Shown: one piece after another, positions 18,281 through 25,217 of the stretch
Layout: each line of letters begins with the position of its first letter
Numbering within the stretch: the first letter of the stretch is position 1
Assembly (NCBI GenBank): GCA_001769535.1
Contig: MEOH01000027.1
Coordinates: 333,785 to 397,784 of the forward strand
Origin: Bacteroidetes bacterium GWF2_38_335
GTDB taxonomy: Bacteria > Bacteroidota > Bacteroidia > Bacteroidales > GWF2-38-335
Length of the DNA stretch: 64,000 nucleotides
Reading direction: 5' to 3'
Notes under the pieces: generated by a model
What the model saw: only the letters and a program-made list of their open reading frames with translations
The model's database searches: none
Told to the model about the DNA's origin: nothing
Program-made: the position numbers and the translations under genes

Positions 18281-18366
18281 CCCTCCGCCATCCCCAACCT
18301 TTCCTGCACCATCATCCTTTTTTAAAATTCCACTCCAAGCGACTTAATCAGTTTCGGTATGCTAAA
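18281..18366 (-). repeat. 88-bp dispersed repeat, copy 2
   Basis: Second copy of the repeat at 10144-10231. The minus strand again reads S-I-P-K-L-I-K-S-L-G-V-E-F then stop and a G-rich flank. It lies 30 bp beyond the stop of the DUF4143 ATPase gene, as copy 1 does relative to AbiEii. Confidence 0.7.
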
Positions 18367-18395
18367 GCATCTGCAAAGGTGGAAAGCCGAAAACA

Positions 18396-19556
18396 TTATT
18401 GAAACTTACTAATGAACGATTTTAAATCAGTGACCAAGATTTTGTCAGTTAATGGATACTCCGAGTCACATTCAGGAATTATTACAAAATTATTTTTTGT
18501 TTTCAAATCATTAATAACAGAAGAAAAACTTCTGCTTCTTTGTGGGTTTAATGTTAATTTTATTTCAATGCAATAAAGGGGCTTGTCACCTTTGCAAATG
18601 ATTAAGTCGCTTTCAGCTTGATCCTGTGTCCGAAAAAAATAACAGGAATATTGATCACCAATTGCTCCGATTATTTGCTCTATACAAAAACCTTCCCATG
18701 AATTTCCGACCAGATGATTTCCCAATAATGTATTTAAATCATGAATGCCATTTAAAAAGTGCATTAGTCCACTGTCCCTGATGTATATTTTTGGCGATTT
18801 TGTTAGTCTTTTTCCAATATTTACATGATATGGTTCAAGAATTCTTATTAAAAAAACTGCTTCCAGATAATCAAGTATTTCATTTACCTGAGCGTTTGAA
18901 ATGCCTAGTGATTTTGACAAATTGCTTTTATTTGTTAATCCTCCCTGATTGGATGAAATCATCCTGATAAATCTTATTACAGTTTTTGAAGAAATCTTTA
19001 AACCCAGTTGAGGCAGGTCTCTTTCGGTCACCGTTTTAATAAATGAATTATACCAAACATGTCGGATATCATTTTCTTTTATAAAAAAAGCTTCGGGGAA
19101 ACCTCCTTTGAGCCATAAATCGTTTATGTTGTATTTCCCGGATATTTCATTTTGCAAAAACCCAGTCAATTCAGCATAAGAAACCCTCCCGGCCAGTGAC
19201 TCAGAACTCAGTTTTAACAAGTGCGTATTTGCCGATCCCAATAAAACAAATCTTCCCGGCTTTCTGTCCTGGTCAATTATTCCCCTAAGAAGCGGAAAAA
19301 GTTCTGGCATTCTTTGAACTTCGTCCAGGATAATGCACTTGTCTTTATTAAGTTTAAAAAACAGTTCAGGTTCCGACAAACGATTTATATCGCTGTCAAG
19401 TTCAAGATCAAGATAAAGGCATTCTTTTTCAATCGATTCCATTAGCTTCTTTGCAAGACTTGTTTTTCCGACCTGCCTTGCTCCAAGAATAACAACTACA
19501 GGGAAGTGATTTAAATGCTTTAAAATTTCTTCGTTGAGATTTCTGGTGAAATACAT
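18396..19556 (-). CDS. AAA_14/DUF4143 ATP-binding protein
   Basis: A 386-residue AAA+-like ATPase of the AAA_14-DUF4143 family: Walker A GARQVGKT at about 25-32, Walker B IILDEVQ with DE at 78-79, a sensor motif LLGSANTHLL, then a winged-helix segment (GISNAQVNEILDYLEAVFLI) and a DUF4143 C-terminal nuclease-like region (DQAESDLIICKG, IEIKLTLN). Family function is not settled; it is abundant in Bacteroidota accessory DNA. A strong inverted repeat (19566-19600) lies just upstream and may serve autoregulation. Confidence 0.9.
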   Translation of the reverse strand: MYFTRNLNEEILKHLNHFPVVVILGARQVGKTSLAKKLMESIEKECLYLDLELDSDINRLSEPELFFKLNKDKCIILDEVQRMPELFPLLRGIIDQDRKPGRFVLLGSANTHLLKLSSESLAGRVSYAELTGFLQNEISGKYNINDLWLKGGFPEAFFIKENDIRHVWYNSFIKTVTERDLPQLGLKISSKTVIRFIRMISSNQGGLTNKSNLSKSLGISNAQVNEILDYLEAVFLIRILEPYHVNIGKRLTKSPKIYIRDSGLMHFLNGIHDLNTLLGNHLVGNSWEGFCIEQIIGAIGDQYSCYFFRTQDQAESDLIICKGDKPLYCIEIKLTLNPQRSRSFSSVINDLKTKNNFVIIPECDSEYPLTDKILVTDLKSFISKFQ

Positions 19557-19565
19557 ATCTTTTTT

Positions 19566-19600
19566 CCTGTAAATTTACAAATATATTTTTAATTTACAGG
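19566..19600. promoter_or_regulatory. Inverted repeat upstream of the AAA_14 ATPase gene
   Basis: CCTGTAAATT (19566-19575) and AATTTACAGG (19591-19600) are perfectly complementary 10-bp arms; the left arm itself extends into the palindrome GTAAATTTAC. It starts 9 bp upstream of the ATPase start codon, so it can act as an operator or as a hairpin in the 5' end of the mRNA. Confidence 0.55.
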
Positions 19601-19722
19601 AATAAATTCATAATAAAATTGTAATACCGAAGTGGTAAATTGCAAAAAAAGGAAAGTCAAAGTGCCATTCGAGTAGATAATAACTTAACCTGTCAAAAAA
19701 ATGGACACCTGAAAAAATTTAT

Positions 19723-19742
19723 GGCCACCGAATTGGCCACCT
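19723..19742. repeat. GGCCACC-type repeat, possible IS21-family end remnant (copy 2)
   Basis: It shares GGCCACCGAATTGGCCACC with 12123-12145. The sequence before it (TGTCAAAAAAATGGACACC, from about 19685) looks like the TGTCA-type tip of an IS21-like end. No transposase gene accompanies it. Confidence 0.35.
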
Positions 19743-19845
19743 GGATTATGGTTTTTAATGATATATTTTGGTATACCCTAAAAACACAAAATCCTCTAAA
19801 TCATATGACTTAAAGGATTTTGATACATTTTAGTTTCCTAAAAAG

Positions 19846-19930
19846 TGGTCCCACTCGGCCCCGATAGCTATCGGGGTGAACCAAGGACCCTCCCGACACA
19901 GAGTGTCGGGATGCTCTAACCAGCTGAGCT
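19846..19930 (-). pseudogene. tRNA-derived sequence with two hairpins in place of the anticodon arm and T-loop
   Basis: On the minus strand the D arm (A-G-C-T-C...G-A-G-C), variable region (GGGTC), T stem (CTTGG/CCGAG) and acceptor 3' strand (TGGGACC-A) of the tRNA-Met relative at 20020-20069 are kept. The anticodon arm is replaced by a perfect 9-bp hairpin with loop TCT (19891-19911). Part of the T-loop is replaced by a segment holding CCCCGATAGCTATCGGGG (19859-19876). The 5' acceptor strand is missing. It cannot be a normal tRNA. A terminator-like hairpin (AAAATCCT/AGGATTTT) lies 3' of it near 19787-19821. Confidence 0.7.
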
Positions 19931-19980
19931 TTTATAATACATTGGGAGAATGTGGGTATACCTGAACCCTGAACCCAATA

Positions 19981-20069
19981 AAAAAAGCCCCTCATTTCTG
20001 AAAGGCTTAATTTTACTAGTGGTCCCACTCGGGCTTGAACCAAGGACCCCCTGATTATGAGTCAGGTGC
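19981..20069 (-). other. Truncated tRNA-Met (CAT) 3' portion with terminator; probable attachment site of the element to its right
   Basis: On the minus strand 20069-20020 is the 3' part of a tRNA: end of the D stem, anticodon arm CCTGA-CTCATAA-TCAGG (anticodon CAT), variable region, T arm CTTGG-TTCAAGC-CCGAG and acceptor TGGGACC-A, then a terminator at 20010-19981. The 5' part is absent: the sequence changes at 20069/20070 into DNA upstream of a tyrosine integrase. This is the orphan half expected when an element integrates in a tRNA gene and restores the tRNA at its other end. The first 52 bp recur at 12013-12064. Confidence 0.75.
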
Positions 20070-20229
20070 CGTTGTTTTCCACAATTTTTCATGTATTATC
20101 ATATAATTGATAATTAAATACATATGTGTTTTGTTTTTCATTTTATTTCTTTTTTTTGCTACAATTTTGCTTAATTTGATTAGATTTGTATGCAAATTGT
20201 ATGCAAATTTTATTTTATATCTCATTAAT

Positions 20230-21447
20230 ATGAAACCACTGACACAGATCATTTTAGATACGAGAAGATCGAAATCTGACAAGCGTTTTCCGTTGAAATT
20301 AAGGCTAACGTATGCAAGAAAACAGAAATATTTTCCTCTAGGATTGGACCTGACTATAGAAGAGTATGACAAAATCAGGGGAGAAAAACCACGGGGGGAA
20401 TATAAAGATCTGCTTATCAAAATCAATGGGTTTGAAGAAAAAGCGGTCCGGATCATTGAATCACTGAGTCGGTTTTCTTTTGAGAAATTTGAAATAGGGT
20501 TTTTTGATAAACCGTTATCGGAAAAATCCACACTTCCCGATTTTTATAATGATTATATAAATCAGCTTAAATCAGAAGGCCGGATAAAAACTGCTCAAAA
20601 TTATAACGACAGTTTAAAGTCTCTTCAGGTTTTTAATCCTAAGGTTAGCTTTGATTGTATTACCCCCGAGTTTCTTTCAAAATATGAAGCATGGATGATT
20701 GAAAAGGGCAAATCTGTTTCAACAGTCGGGTTTTATCTCAGGCCTCTCAGGACCATTATCAACGAAGCTATTGAGAAAAAGGCATTTTCCAGAGATGATT
20801 ATCCGTTTATTAAAAAAAGGTACCAGATTCCTTCGAGCAGAAATATAAAAAAAGCTTTAAATAAAGAAGACCTCAGGAAATTATTAAATTACAGTCCAAC
20901 TCCTTTTTCTTCCACAGACAAGGCAAAGGATTTTTGGGTGTTCAGCTATTTGTGCAACGGAATTAATTTTAAAGATATTGCTTATTTAAAATGGAGAGAT
21001 ATCAACGACGATAGGATTTTCTTTATTCGGAATAAGACAAAAAGAACCAAAAAACTGGATGTTCAGCCTATTGTCATTCCCCTGTTAGAGGAAGCAAAAG
21101 GCATAATTGTTAAATGGGGCAATAAAGAAAAAGAACCGGGGAATTATATTTTCAATATCATAGATAAAGAAATGTCTCCCGAAACTATTGAGAAGAAAAT
21201 ACACCAGTTTATTAAAACAACCAACTACTGGAACAGGAAATTAGCCGGCAAACTTGAAATTAAAGCCGATATGACCACCTATTATGCCAGACATACTTTC
21301 AGCACCATGATGAAACGTATGGGCGCATCAACAGAGTTGATCAGGGAACAACTCGGACAAAGCAGTACCAAGGTTACAGAAAATTACCTTGATAGTTTTG
21401 AAGATGATGTAAAAAGAGAATTTGCCGGTAAACTGGTTAATTTCTAA
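20230..21447 (+). CDS. Tyrosine-type site-specific integrase (Bacteroidota mobile-element type)
   Basis: A 405-residue integrase. ATG 20230 is preferred over the longer open frame because it starts the usual N-terminal arm-binding domain (LDTRRSKSDKRFPLKLRLTY). A SAM-like core-binding domain (about 110-215) and the catalytic domain follow, with TYYARHTFSTM (box II Arg at about 354), LGQSSTKVTENYL and nucleophile Tyr at about 386. The first catalytic Arg position reads CNGINFKDIAYLKW, without the usual Arg, as in IntDOT-like integrases. Its position 160 bp from the truncated tRNA-Met fits an integrase that uses this tRNA. Paired TATGCAAAT repeats (about 20189-20209) are candidate arm sites. 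Confidence 0.9.
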   Translation: MKPLTQIILDTRRSKSDKRFPLKLRLTYARKQKYFPLGLDLTIEEYDKIRGEKPRGEYKDLLIKINGFEEKAVRIIESLSRFSFEKFEIGFFDKPLSEKSTLPDFYNDYINQLKSEGRIKTAQNYNDSLKSLQVFNPKVSFDCITPEFLSKYEAWMIEKGKSVSTVGFYLRPLRTIINEAIEKKAFSRDDYPFIKKRYQIPSSRNIKKALNKEDLRKLLNYSPTPFSSTDKAKDFWVFSYLCNGINFKDIAYLKWRDINDDRIFFIRNKTKRTKKLDVQPIVIPLLEEAKGIIVKWGNKEKEPGNYIFNIIDKEMSPETIEKKIHQFIKTTNYWNRKLAGKLEIKADMTTYYARHTFSTMMKRMGASTELIREQLGQSSTKVTENYLDSFEDDVKREFAGKLVNF

Positions 21448-21544
21448 AAGAAAATTTATTTTATCTAGCCGCTGATATTTAATGTGTTAAGATACTTTAT
21501 TGATTAAAAAACATTTTTTTCTTTCCTTTGAAAAAACGACCCCG

Positions 21545-21552
21545 TACCTTTG
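21545..21552 (+). promoter_or_regulatory. Promoter -7 box of the excisionase-like gene
   Basis: TACCTTTG matches the TAnnTTTG consensus, with TTTG at 21527-21530 upstream. It lies about 60 bp before the start of the HTH gene at 21613. Confidence 0.55.
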
Positions 21553-21612
21553 CCATATATTTTTAAGGATCATTTATTTAGTGATTATTTATAACTTTTA
21601 AACTAAAAATTT

Positions 21613-21942
21613 ATGGAGAATTTTCTTAAACAACTTAATGAAAAACTGGACGAGATTCTAAATCAGCAGAAAAAAATCGAAAAACTGCTCGTTTATCATG
21701 GGATATCGGGGAAGGAAATGTTTGATTTTAATGAAGCTCTTGATTATCTGAAAATCAGTAAAAGCAAGCTCTACAAATTAACTCACAAGCGCAGAATTGA
21801 ATTTTTTAAACCAGAAGGTAAAAAACTTTATTTTAACAAGACAACCCTGGATAAATTCCTACAGAGGAAAAAATTTAGAGCTCAGAAGGATGATCTGGAA
21901 GATAATAATTTGGAGTCAGACATCCCCGTTTTTGATTTATAA
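21613..21942 (+). CDS. Excisionase-type helix-turn-helix DNA-binding protein
   Basis: A 109-residue protein: an N-terminal coiled segment (FLKQLNEKLDEILNQQKKIE) followed by a MerR/excisionase-type domain (FNEALDYLKISKSKLYKLTH, then RIEFFKPEGKKLYFNKTTLD). Such proteins accompany integrases in Bacteroidota conjugative and mobilisable elements and act as excision factors or regulators. It is 165 bp downstream of the integrase on the same strand with its own promoter. The element's transfer genes are not seen. Confidence 0.85.
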   Translation: MENFLKQLNEKLDEILNQQKKIEKLLVYHGISGKEMFDFNEALDYLKISKSKLYKLTHKRRIEFFKPEGKKLYFNKTTLDKFLQRKKFRAQKDDLEDNNLESDIPVFDL

Positions 21943-22045
21943 TTTGATGATATTCTGCCTGATTTTCCGGGTGAATAGTAAAATGTTTGATAAAAATACT
22001 GTATTTTTGATACAGTAAAGTATTGAAGCGTTAGCTTATTTCTTG

Positions 22046-22147
22046 TATCTGAAATCTGGTAAATTCTCATGCACACAAGAAATACCAATGCTCACGTTAT
22101 GGCGTGGGCTGTGCTGTTGTGTGCAGGGTTTACCAGAACCTCAGATA
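22046..22147. other. Long imperfect inverted repeat with internal hairpin; possible structured RNA or recombination site
   Basis: Arms of about 31-33 bp (22046-22078 and 22117-22147) pair over TATCTGA, TCTGGTAAA and GCACACAA with small mismatches. The 38-bp loop holds a second hairpin (GCTCACG / CGTGGGC, 22090-22110). No ORF is supported here. Folded single strands of this shape occur in attC-like sites, in transposon ends and in non-coding RNAs. It lies between the excisionase-type gene and a lipoprotein gene. Confidence 0.55.
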
Positions 22148-22218
22148 CAATCAGCTACAGTTCCACGCTTTTTCATTTATAACCCGCTTTTTGGAATTGG
22201 GGGCATTAATTCAATTAT

Positions 22219-22512
22219 ATGAAAAAAATTATTGTCTTTACATTGTCAGCCGTTATCTGCCAATCTTGTTACACCAGAATCGGTGACCTGAATATGGCCT
22301 CAAACAGGAATGTTGAAAGCTCAGTCAATTATGTCCTGAAGGCGAAATACGTGATTGCCAAAGGCAAAAGCAAAACCGGTGATGCACTGGAAGTGGCACT
22401 GGACAATGCCGTTAAAAAAATTGAAGGTGGTGAGTTTATGAAAAACGTGAAAATCTCTGTCAAGAACAATGGACGCAAAGTGAAGGTGGAAGGGGACGTT
22501 TGGGGATTGTAA
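22219..22512 (+). CDS. Small lipoprotein of unknown function
   Basis: A 97-residue protein with a lipoprotein signal (MKKIIVFTLSAVICQSC; lipid Cys at about 17). The mature part is short and basic: NMASNRNVESSVNYVLKAKY, then DALEVALDNAVKKIEGGEFM and a C-terminal KVKVEGDVWG. I have seen this pattern in small Bacteroidota lipoproteins but cannot name a function. It is an outlier between mobile-element genes and may be cargo. Confidence 0.65.
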   Translation: MKKIIVFTLSAVICQSCYTRIGDLNMASNRNVESSVNYVLKAKYVIAKGKSKTGDALEVALDNAVKKIEGGEFMKNVKISVKNNGRKVKVEGDVWGL

Positions 22513-22542
22513 CTTCTCTCTGAACAATAAGTATAATGTGAT

Positions 22543-22559
22543 TTACCAAAGTTTGGTAA
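22543..22559. promoter_or_regulatory. Perfect palindrome upstream of ATPase module 1
   Basis: TTACCAAAGTTTGGTAA is a perfect palindrome with 8-bp arms around a single base. It lies 30 bp after the lipoprotein gene and 114 bp before the ATPase gene. It lacks a T-run, so an operator is likelier than a terminator. Confidence 0.4.
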
Positions 22560-22672
22560 CCAATCTTCTTTTCATAATATTCCAGCAAACTGAATTAACC
22601 CCTTTCCCATCTTTCCCTCCAAAAATTATGAAATAACAATCAATTCCTTTTCTTTCATGGCTCACCAAAGAA

Positions 22673-24232
22673 ATGACTATGAAAAAAAGGAAAAATCACC
22701 AGCTTACAGGTGAGGAAAACTCAACAGGGAAGCTTATTACAAAAAACCCGCAAAAATTAATATATACCGGAAAACATGTGACCATTGAGGTACTTGGTAC
22801 GTTGCCAATGGACCTGAGTAATATGAAGGTCACTATTTGTGTGTTCAATCTGGCTTCGTTGAACAAAACAAGGGCAAAACTAGATCTGTTTGATTCCTCC
22901 AATATTGAAATATTTTTGAATAACCTTGCCGAGAAAGAAAATATTAATGTTGATTTTCTTTGGGATGATTTTAAAGAATTGACCACCCGGCTTGAGGTAC
23001 ACAGGGAAGCTATTTATGAGAAAGAGGCCTTGTTTTTAAAGACCTGCCGGAAAAATGAAATGACCGGAAAAATAAAAAACCTGGCATTTAATTTACTTAA
23101 AGAACAGGATTTACCGGAAAAAATAACCCGCCTACTTGGAAATTGTGGTATTATTGGCGAAGAGAATGCCCGCTTTGCTCTTTTTGTCATCGCATTGAGC
23201 TACAAAACAAATTATCACATTCATTCTATTGTTCAGGGTGAATCTGGTTCGGGAAAATCGCATCTTATCAATACCGTCGCGGAATGCATTCCGCAGGAGG
23301 ATGTCCTCAACTTCACAAGGATTACCGGTAAAGCTCTTTATTATTTTGAAAGTGATGACTTGAATAATAAACTGATTCTGATTCAAGATTTTGAGAGTCT
23401 TGATTTCAATGCCAAACTGGCGTTTCGTGAATTGCAATCCTCAGGAAATCTTACTTCATCCTTTGCCATTAAAGACAAAACCGGAACTCTGAACGCAAAA
23501 ATCAAACAAGTCTCAGCTCAATTTTCATCCATCATTACCACCTCCAGGACCGAGATTTTCTATGATAATCTGAGCAGATCGGTAATTATCGGGGTTGATG
23601 AAAGTTATGATCAAACCGACAGGATCATAAAATATCAGAATGATTCATTTTCAGGAGAGTTTGACCCTGGGGAATCTGATAGTATTAAATGCTTACTGAG
23701 AAATTGTGTCAGAAACCTTAAAAGCTATGATGTTATTAACCCATTCGCAAATAGATTAATCCTGCCATCAGGGATCAAAATGGCCAGAAGGTTAAACCAT
23801 CAGTTTAATTGCTTTGTGGCCAATATCACTATCCTGAACCAATTCATGAGAAAAAAGGATTCGAAAAGCAGACTGATAACAACAAAGGAAGATTTACTTA
23901 CCGCAGTTAACAGCTTTTTCAATTGTATTTTCCTAAAAGTTGACGATTTGGATTCGTCAACACGGCAGTTTTTTGAAAAACTTAAAGCATACATCATTAA
24001 AAACAAATTGACCGGGTATTTATTCACCCAGCGTGAGGTGCGTTGCTATTTGAACCTGTCAAAAACCATGGTCAATCGCTACTTGTCTGTTTTGATAAAC
24101 CACGAATACATTTATATTGTCTCAGGCCCATCCAATAAAGGTTTCAAGTACAAAATTGCTGTTTGGGATGACACCGAAAAATTCAAAAACAAACTAAAAA
24201 AGGACTTGTATCGCCAAATCAAAAAATTATAA
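22673..24232 (+). CDS. AAA-type ATPase of a recombinase module (module 1)
   Basis: A 519-residue protein. An N-terminal beta-rich domain (about 28-120) is followed by a P-loop ATPase with Walker A GESGSGKS at about 189-196, Walker B LILIQD at about 234-239 and a sensor segment (SSIITTSR). A C-terminal winged helix follows (FTQREVRCYLNLSKTMVNRY). It is homologous end to end to the 535-residue protein at 29393-31000. The architecture resembles the C-terminal ATPase half of primase-like proteins of mobile elements, but no CHC2 zinc finger or TOPRIM part is present. Two tyrosine recombinase genes follow. Its role is inferred to be ATP-dependent assembly or remodelling of the recombinase complex. 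Confidence 0.7.
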   Translation: MTMKKRKNHQLTGEENSTGKLITKNPQKLIYTGKHVTIEVLGTLPMDLSNMKVTICVFNLASLNKTRAKLDLFDSSNIEIFLNNLAEKENINVDFLWDDFKELTTRLEVHREAIYEKEALFLKTCRKNEMTGKIKNLAFNLLKEQDLPEKITRLLGNCGIIGEENARFALFVIALSYKTNYHIHSIVQGESGSGKSHLINTVAECIPQEDVLNFTRITGKALYYFESDDLNNKLILIQDFESLDFNAKLAFRELQSSGNLTSSFAIKDKTGTLNAKIKQVSAQFSSIITTSRTEIFYDNLSRSVIIGVDESYDQTDRIIKYQNDSFSGEFDPGESDSIKCLLRNCVRNLKSYDVINPFANRLILPSGIKMARRLNHQFNCFVANITILNQFMRKKDSKSRLITTKEDLLTAVNSFFNCIFLKVDDLDSSTRQFFEKLKAYIIKNKLTGYLFTQREVRCYLNLSKTMVNRYLSVLINHEYIYIVSGPSNKGFKYKIAVWDDTEKFKNKLKKDLYRQIKKL

Positions 24233-24236
24233 TTCT

Positions 24237-24309
24237 GGTGGCCACTAGATTCCGCGCCAGCACTGGAAAAACCACTGTAGCGACAACCAACTTTAAATCA
24301 TATAGAAAT
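24237..24309 (+). repeat. Dispersed repeat shared with 37791-37864 (copy in module 1)
   Basis: The gap between the ATPase and recombinase A genes carries GGCCACTAGATTCC, CGCCA, CACT and GACAACCAA blocks, then CATATAGAAA. The same blocks occur in order at 37791-37864, upstream of Rhs tip 3. The similarity extends over about 73 bp with scattered mismatches. It may be a recombination site or a scar of module excision. Confidence 0.6.
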
Positions 24310-25213
24310 GAAACAAAAATTAGCTGAAAGCAGTTTCAGAAAACTGCTGAAAAAGTATGTGTCTTTTATTGTAACCAGGGGTTACCGGGCACAGGTAAAT
24401 TACGTCAATAACGTTAATGAATTTCTCAAATGGCTTGAACAAAACAACATCAAGTCTATTAAAAAAGTTAAAAACACAGATGTTCAAAGGTATTTTCAAT
24501 ATCTTTCAAACAGGCCAACCAGATTAAATGGAATTTTAAGTGAAAGCAGCTTAAAAAACCATCATTTTGCTTTGTCGTTGTTTTATGAAAACATGCTTAA
24601 ATCGGGCGATGTCAATTCCGGGTTTTTCTTTCAGAAATTCAACAATGCAGAAAAGAAAAGAAGAAACACCTTATCGGTTGATGAAATCACCATGTTGTAC
24701 AGTTGTACCCATTCTTTTCTTGAAAGGGCAGTTGTCTCAGTTGGCTATGGGTGTGGTTTGAGAAGGCATGAAATGGAAAGCTTAAATATTTCAGACATAA
24801 AAACTGACCTGGGAATAATGATCGTTTCAAAAGGAAAGGGTGGGAAAAGAAGAGAGGTGCCCCTAAGTGAAACTGTAATTTGCGACCTTAAAAATTACTT
24901 GATCGAAGAAAGGAACTACCTGATAAAAGCAAAAAGACGTTATCAATCTGCCTTTTTTCTCAACAGAAACGGACACCGGCTTGCTGGGGCAAAGCTGAAC
25001 GATATTCTCAAAACAATCATCTTCCGCACAGAAAATACTGAACTGATTGAAAAAAACATAACCCTGCATTGTTTAAGACACTCCATCGCAACCCATCTTT
25101 TGGAAGCTGGGGCAGGATTTGAATTTGTCCAGCATTTTCTCGGGCACAGCGAAATTGATACAACCCAGTTGTATACCATTAGAAGGAAAAGAAACAAACA
25201 CTTACTTTTTTAA
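24308..25213 (+). CDS. Tyrosine recombinase A of module 1
   Basis: A 301-residue recombinase with an N-terminal SAM-like core-binding domain (about 8-110) and a complete catalytic set: Arg152 (CGLRRHEME), Lys about 176 in a K-G-K-G-G-K-R-R loop, His254 and Arg257 (HCLRHSIATH), His280 (FLGHSEID) and Tyr289 (TTQLYT). The length and motifs fit XerC/D-like recombinases without an arm-binding domain. The next recombinase gene starts 4 bp later. It is the best candidate for the active subunit of the pair. Confidence 0.93.
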   Translation: MKQKLAESSFRKLLKKYVSFIVTRGYRAQVNYVNNVNEFLKWLEQNNIKSIKKVKNTDVQRYFQYLSNRPTRLNGILSESSLKNHHFALSLFYENMLKSGDVNSGFFFQKFNNAEKKRRNTLSVDEITMLYSCTHSFLERAVVSVGYGCGLRRHEMESLNISDIKTDLGIMIVSKGKGGKRREVPLSETVICDLKNYLIEERNYLIKAKRRYQSAFFLNRNGHRLAGAKLNDILKTIIFRTENTELIEKNITLHCLRHSIATHLLEAGAGFEFVQHFLGHSEIDTTQLYTIRRKRNKHLLF

Positions 25214-25217
25214 AAAC

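Noticed and set aside
18126..18347. Plus-strand ORF upstream of the TPR kinase
   Set aside because: It covers the kinase promoter region and the 88-bp repeat in antisense and has no coding features.
19810..20043. Minus-strand ORF spanning the two tRNA-derived sequences
   Set aside because: It is made of tRNA, terminator and palindrome sequence and is not a protein gene.
20107..20229. N-terminal extension of the integrase
   Set aside because: It is AT-rich, codes for a hydrophobic stretch unlike integrases and covers the TATGCAAAT repeats; ATG 20230 gives the normal start.
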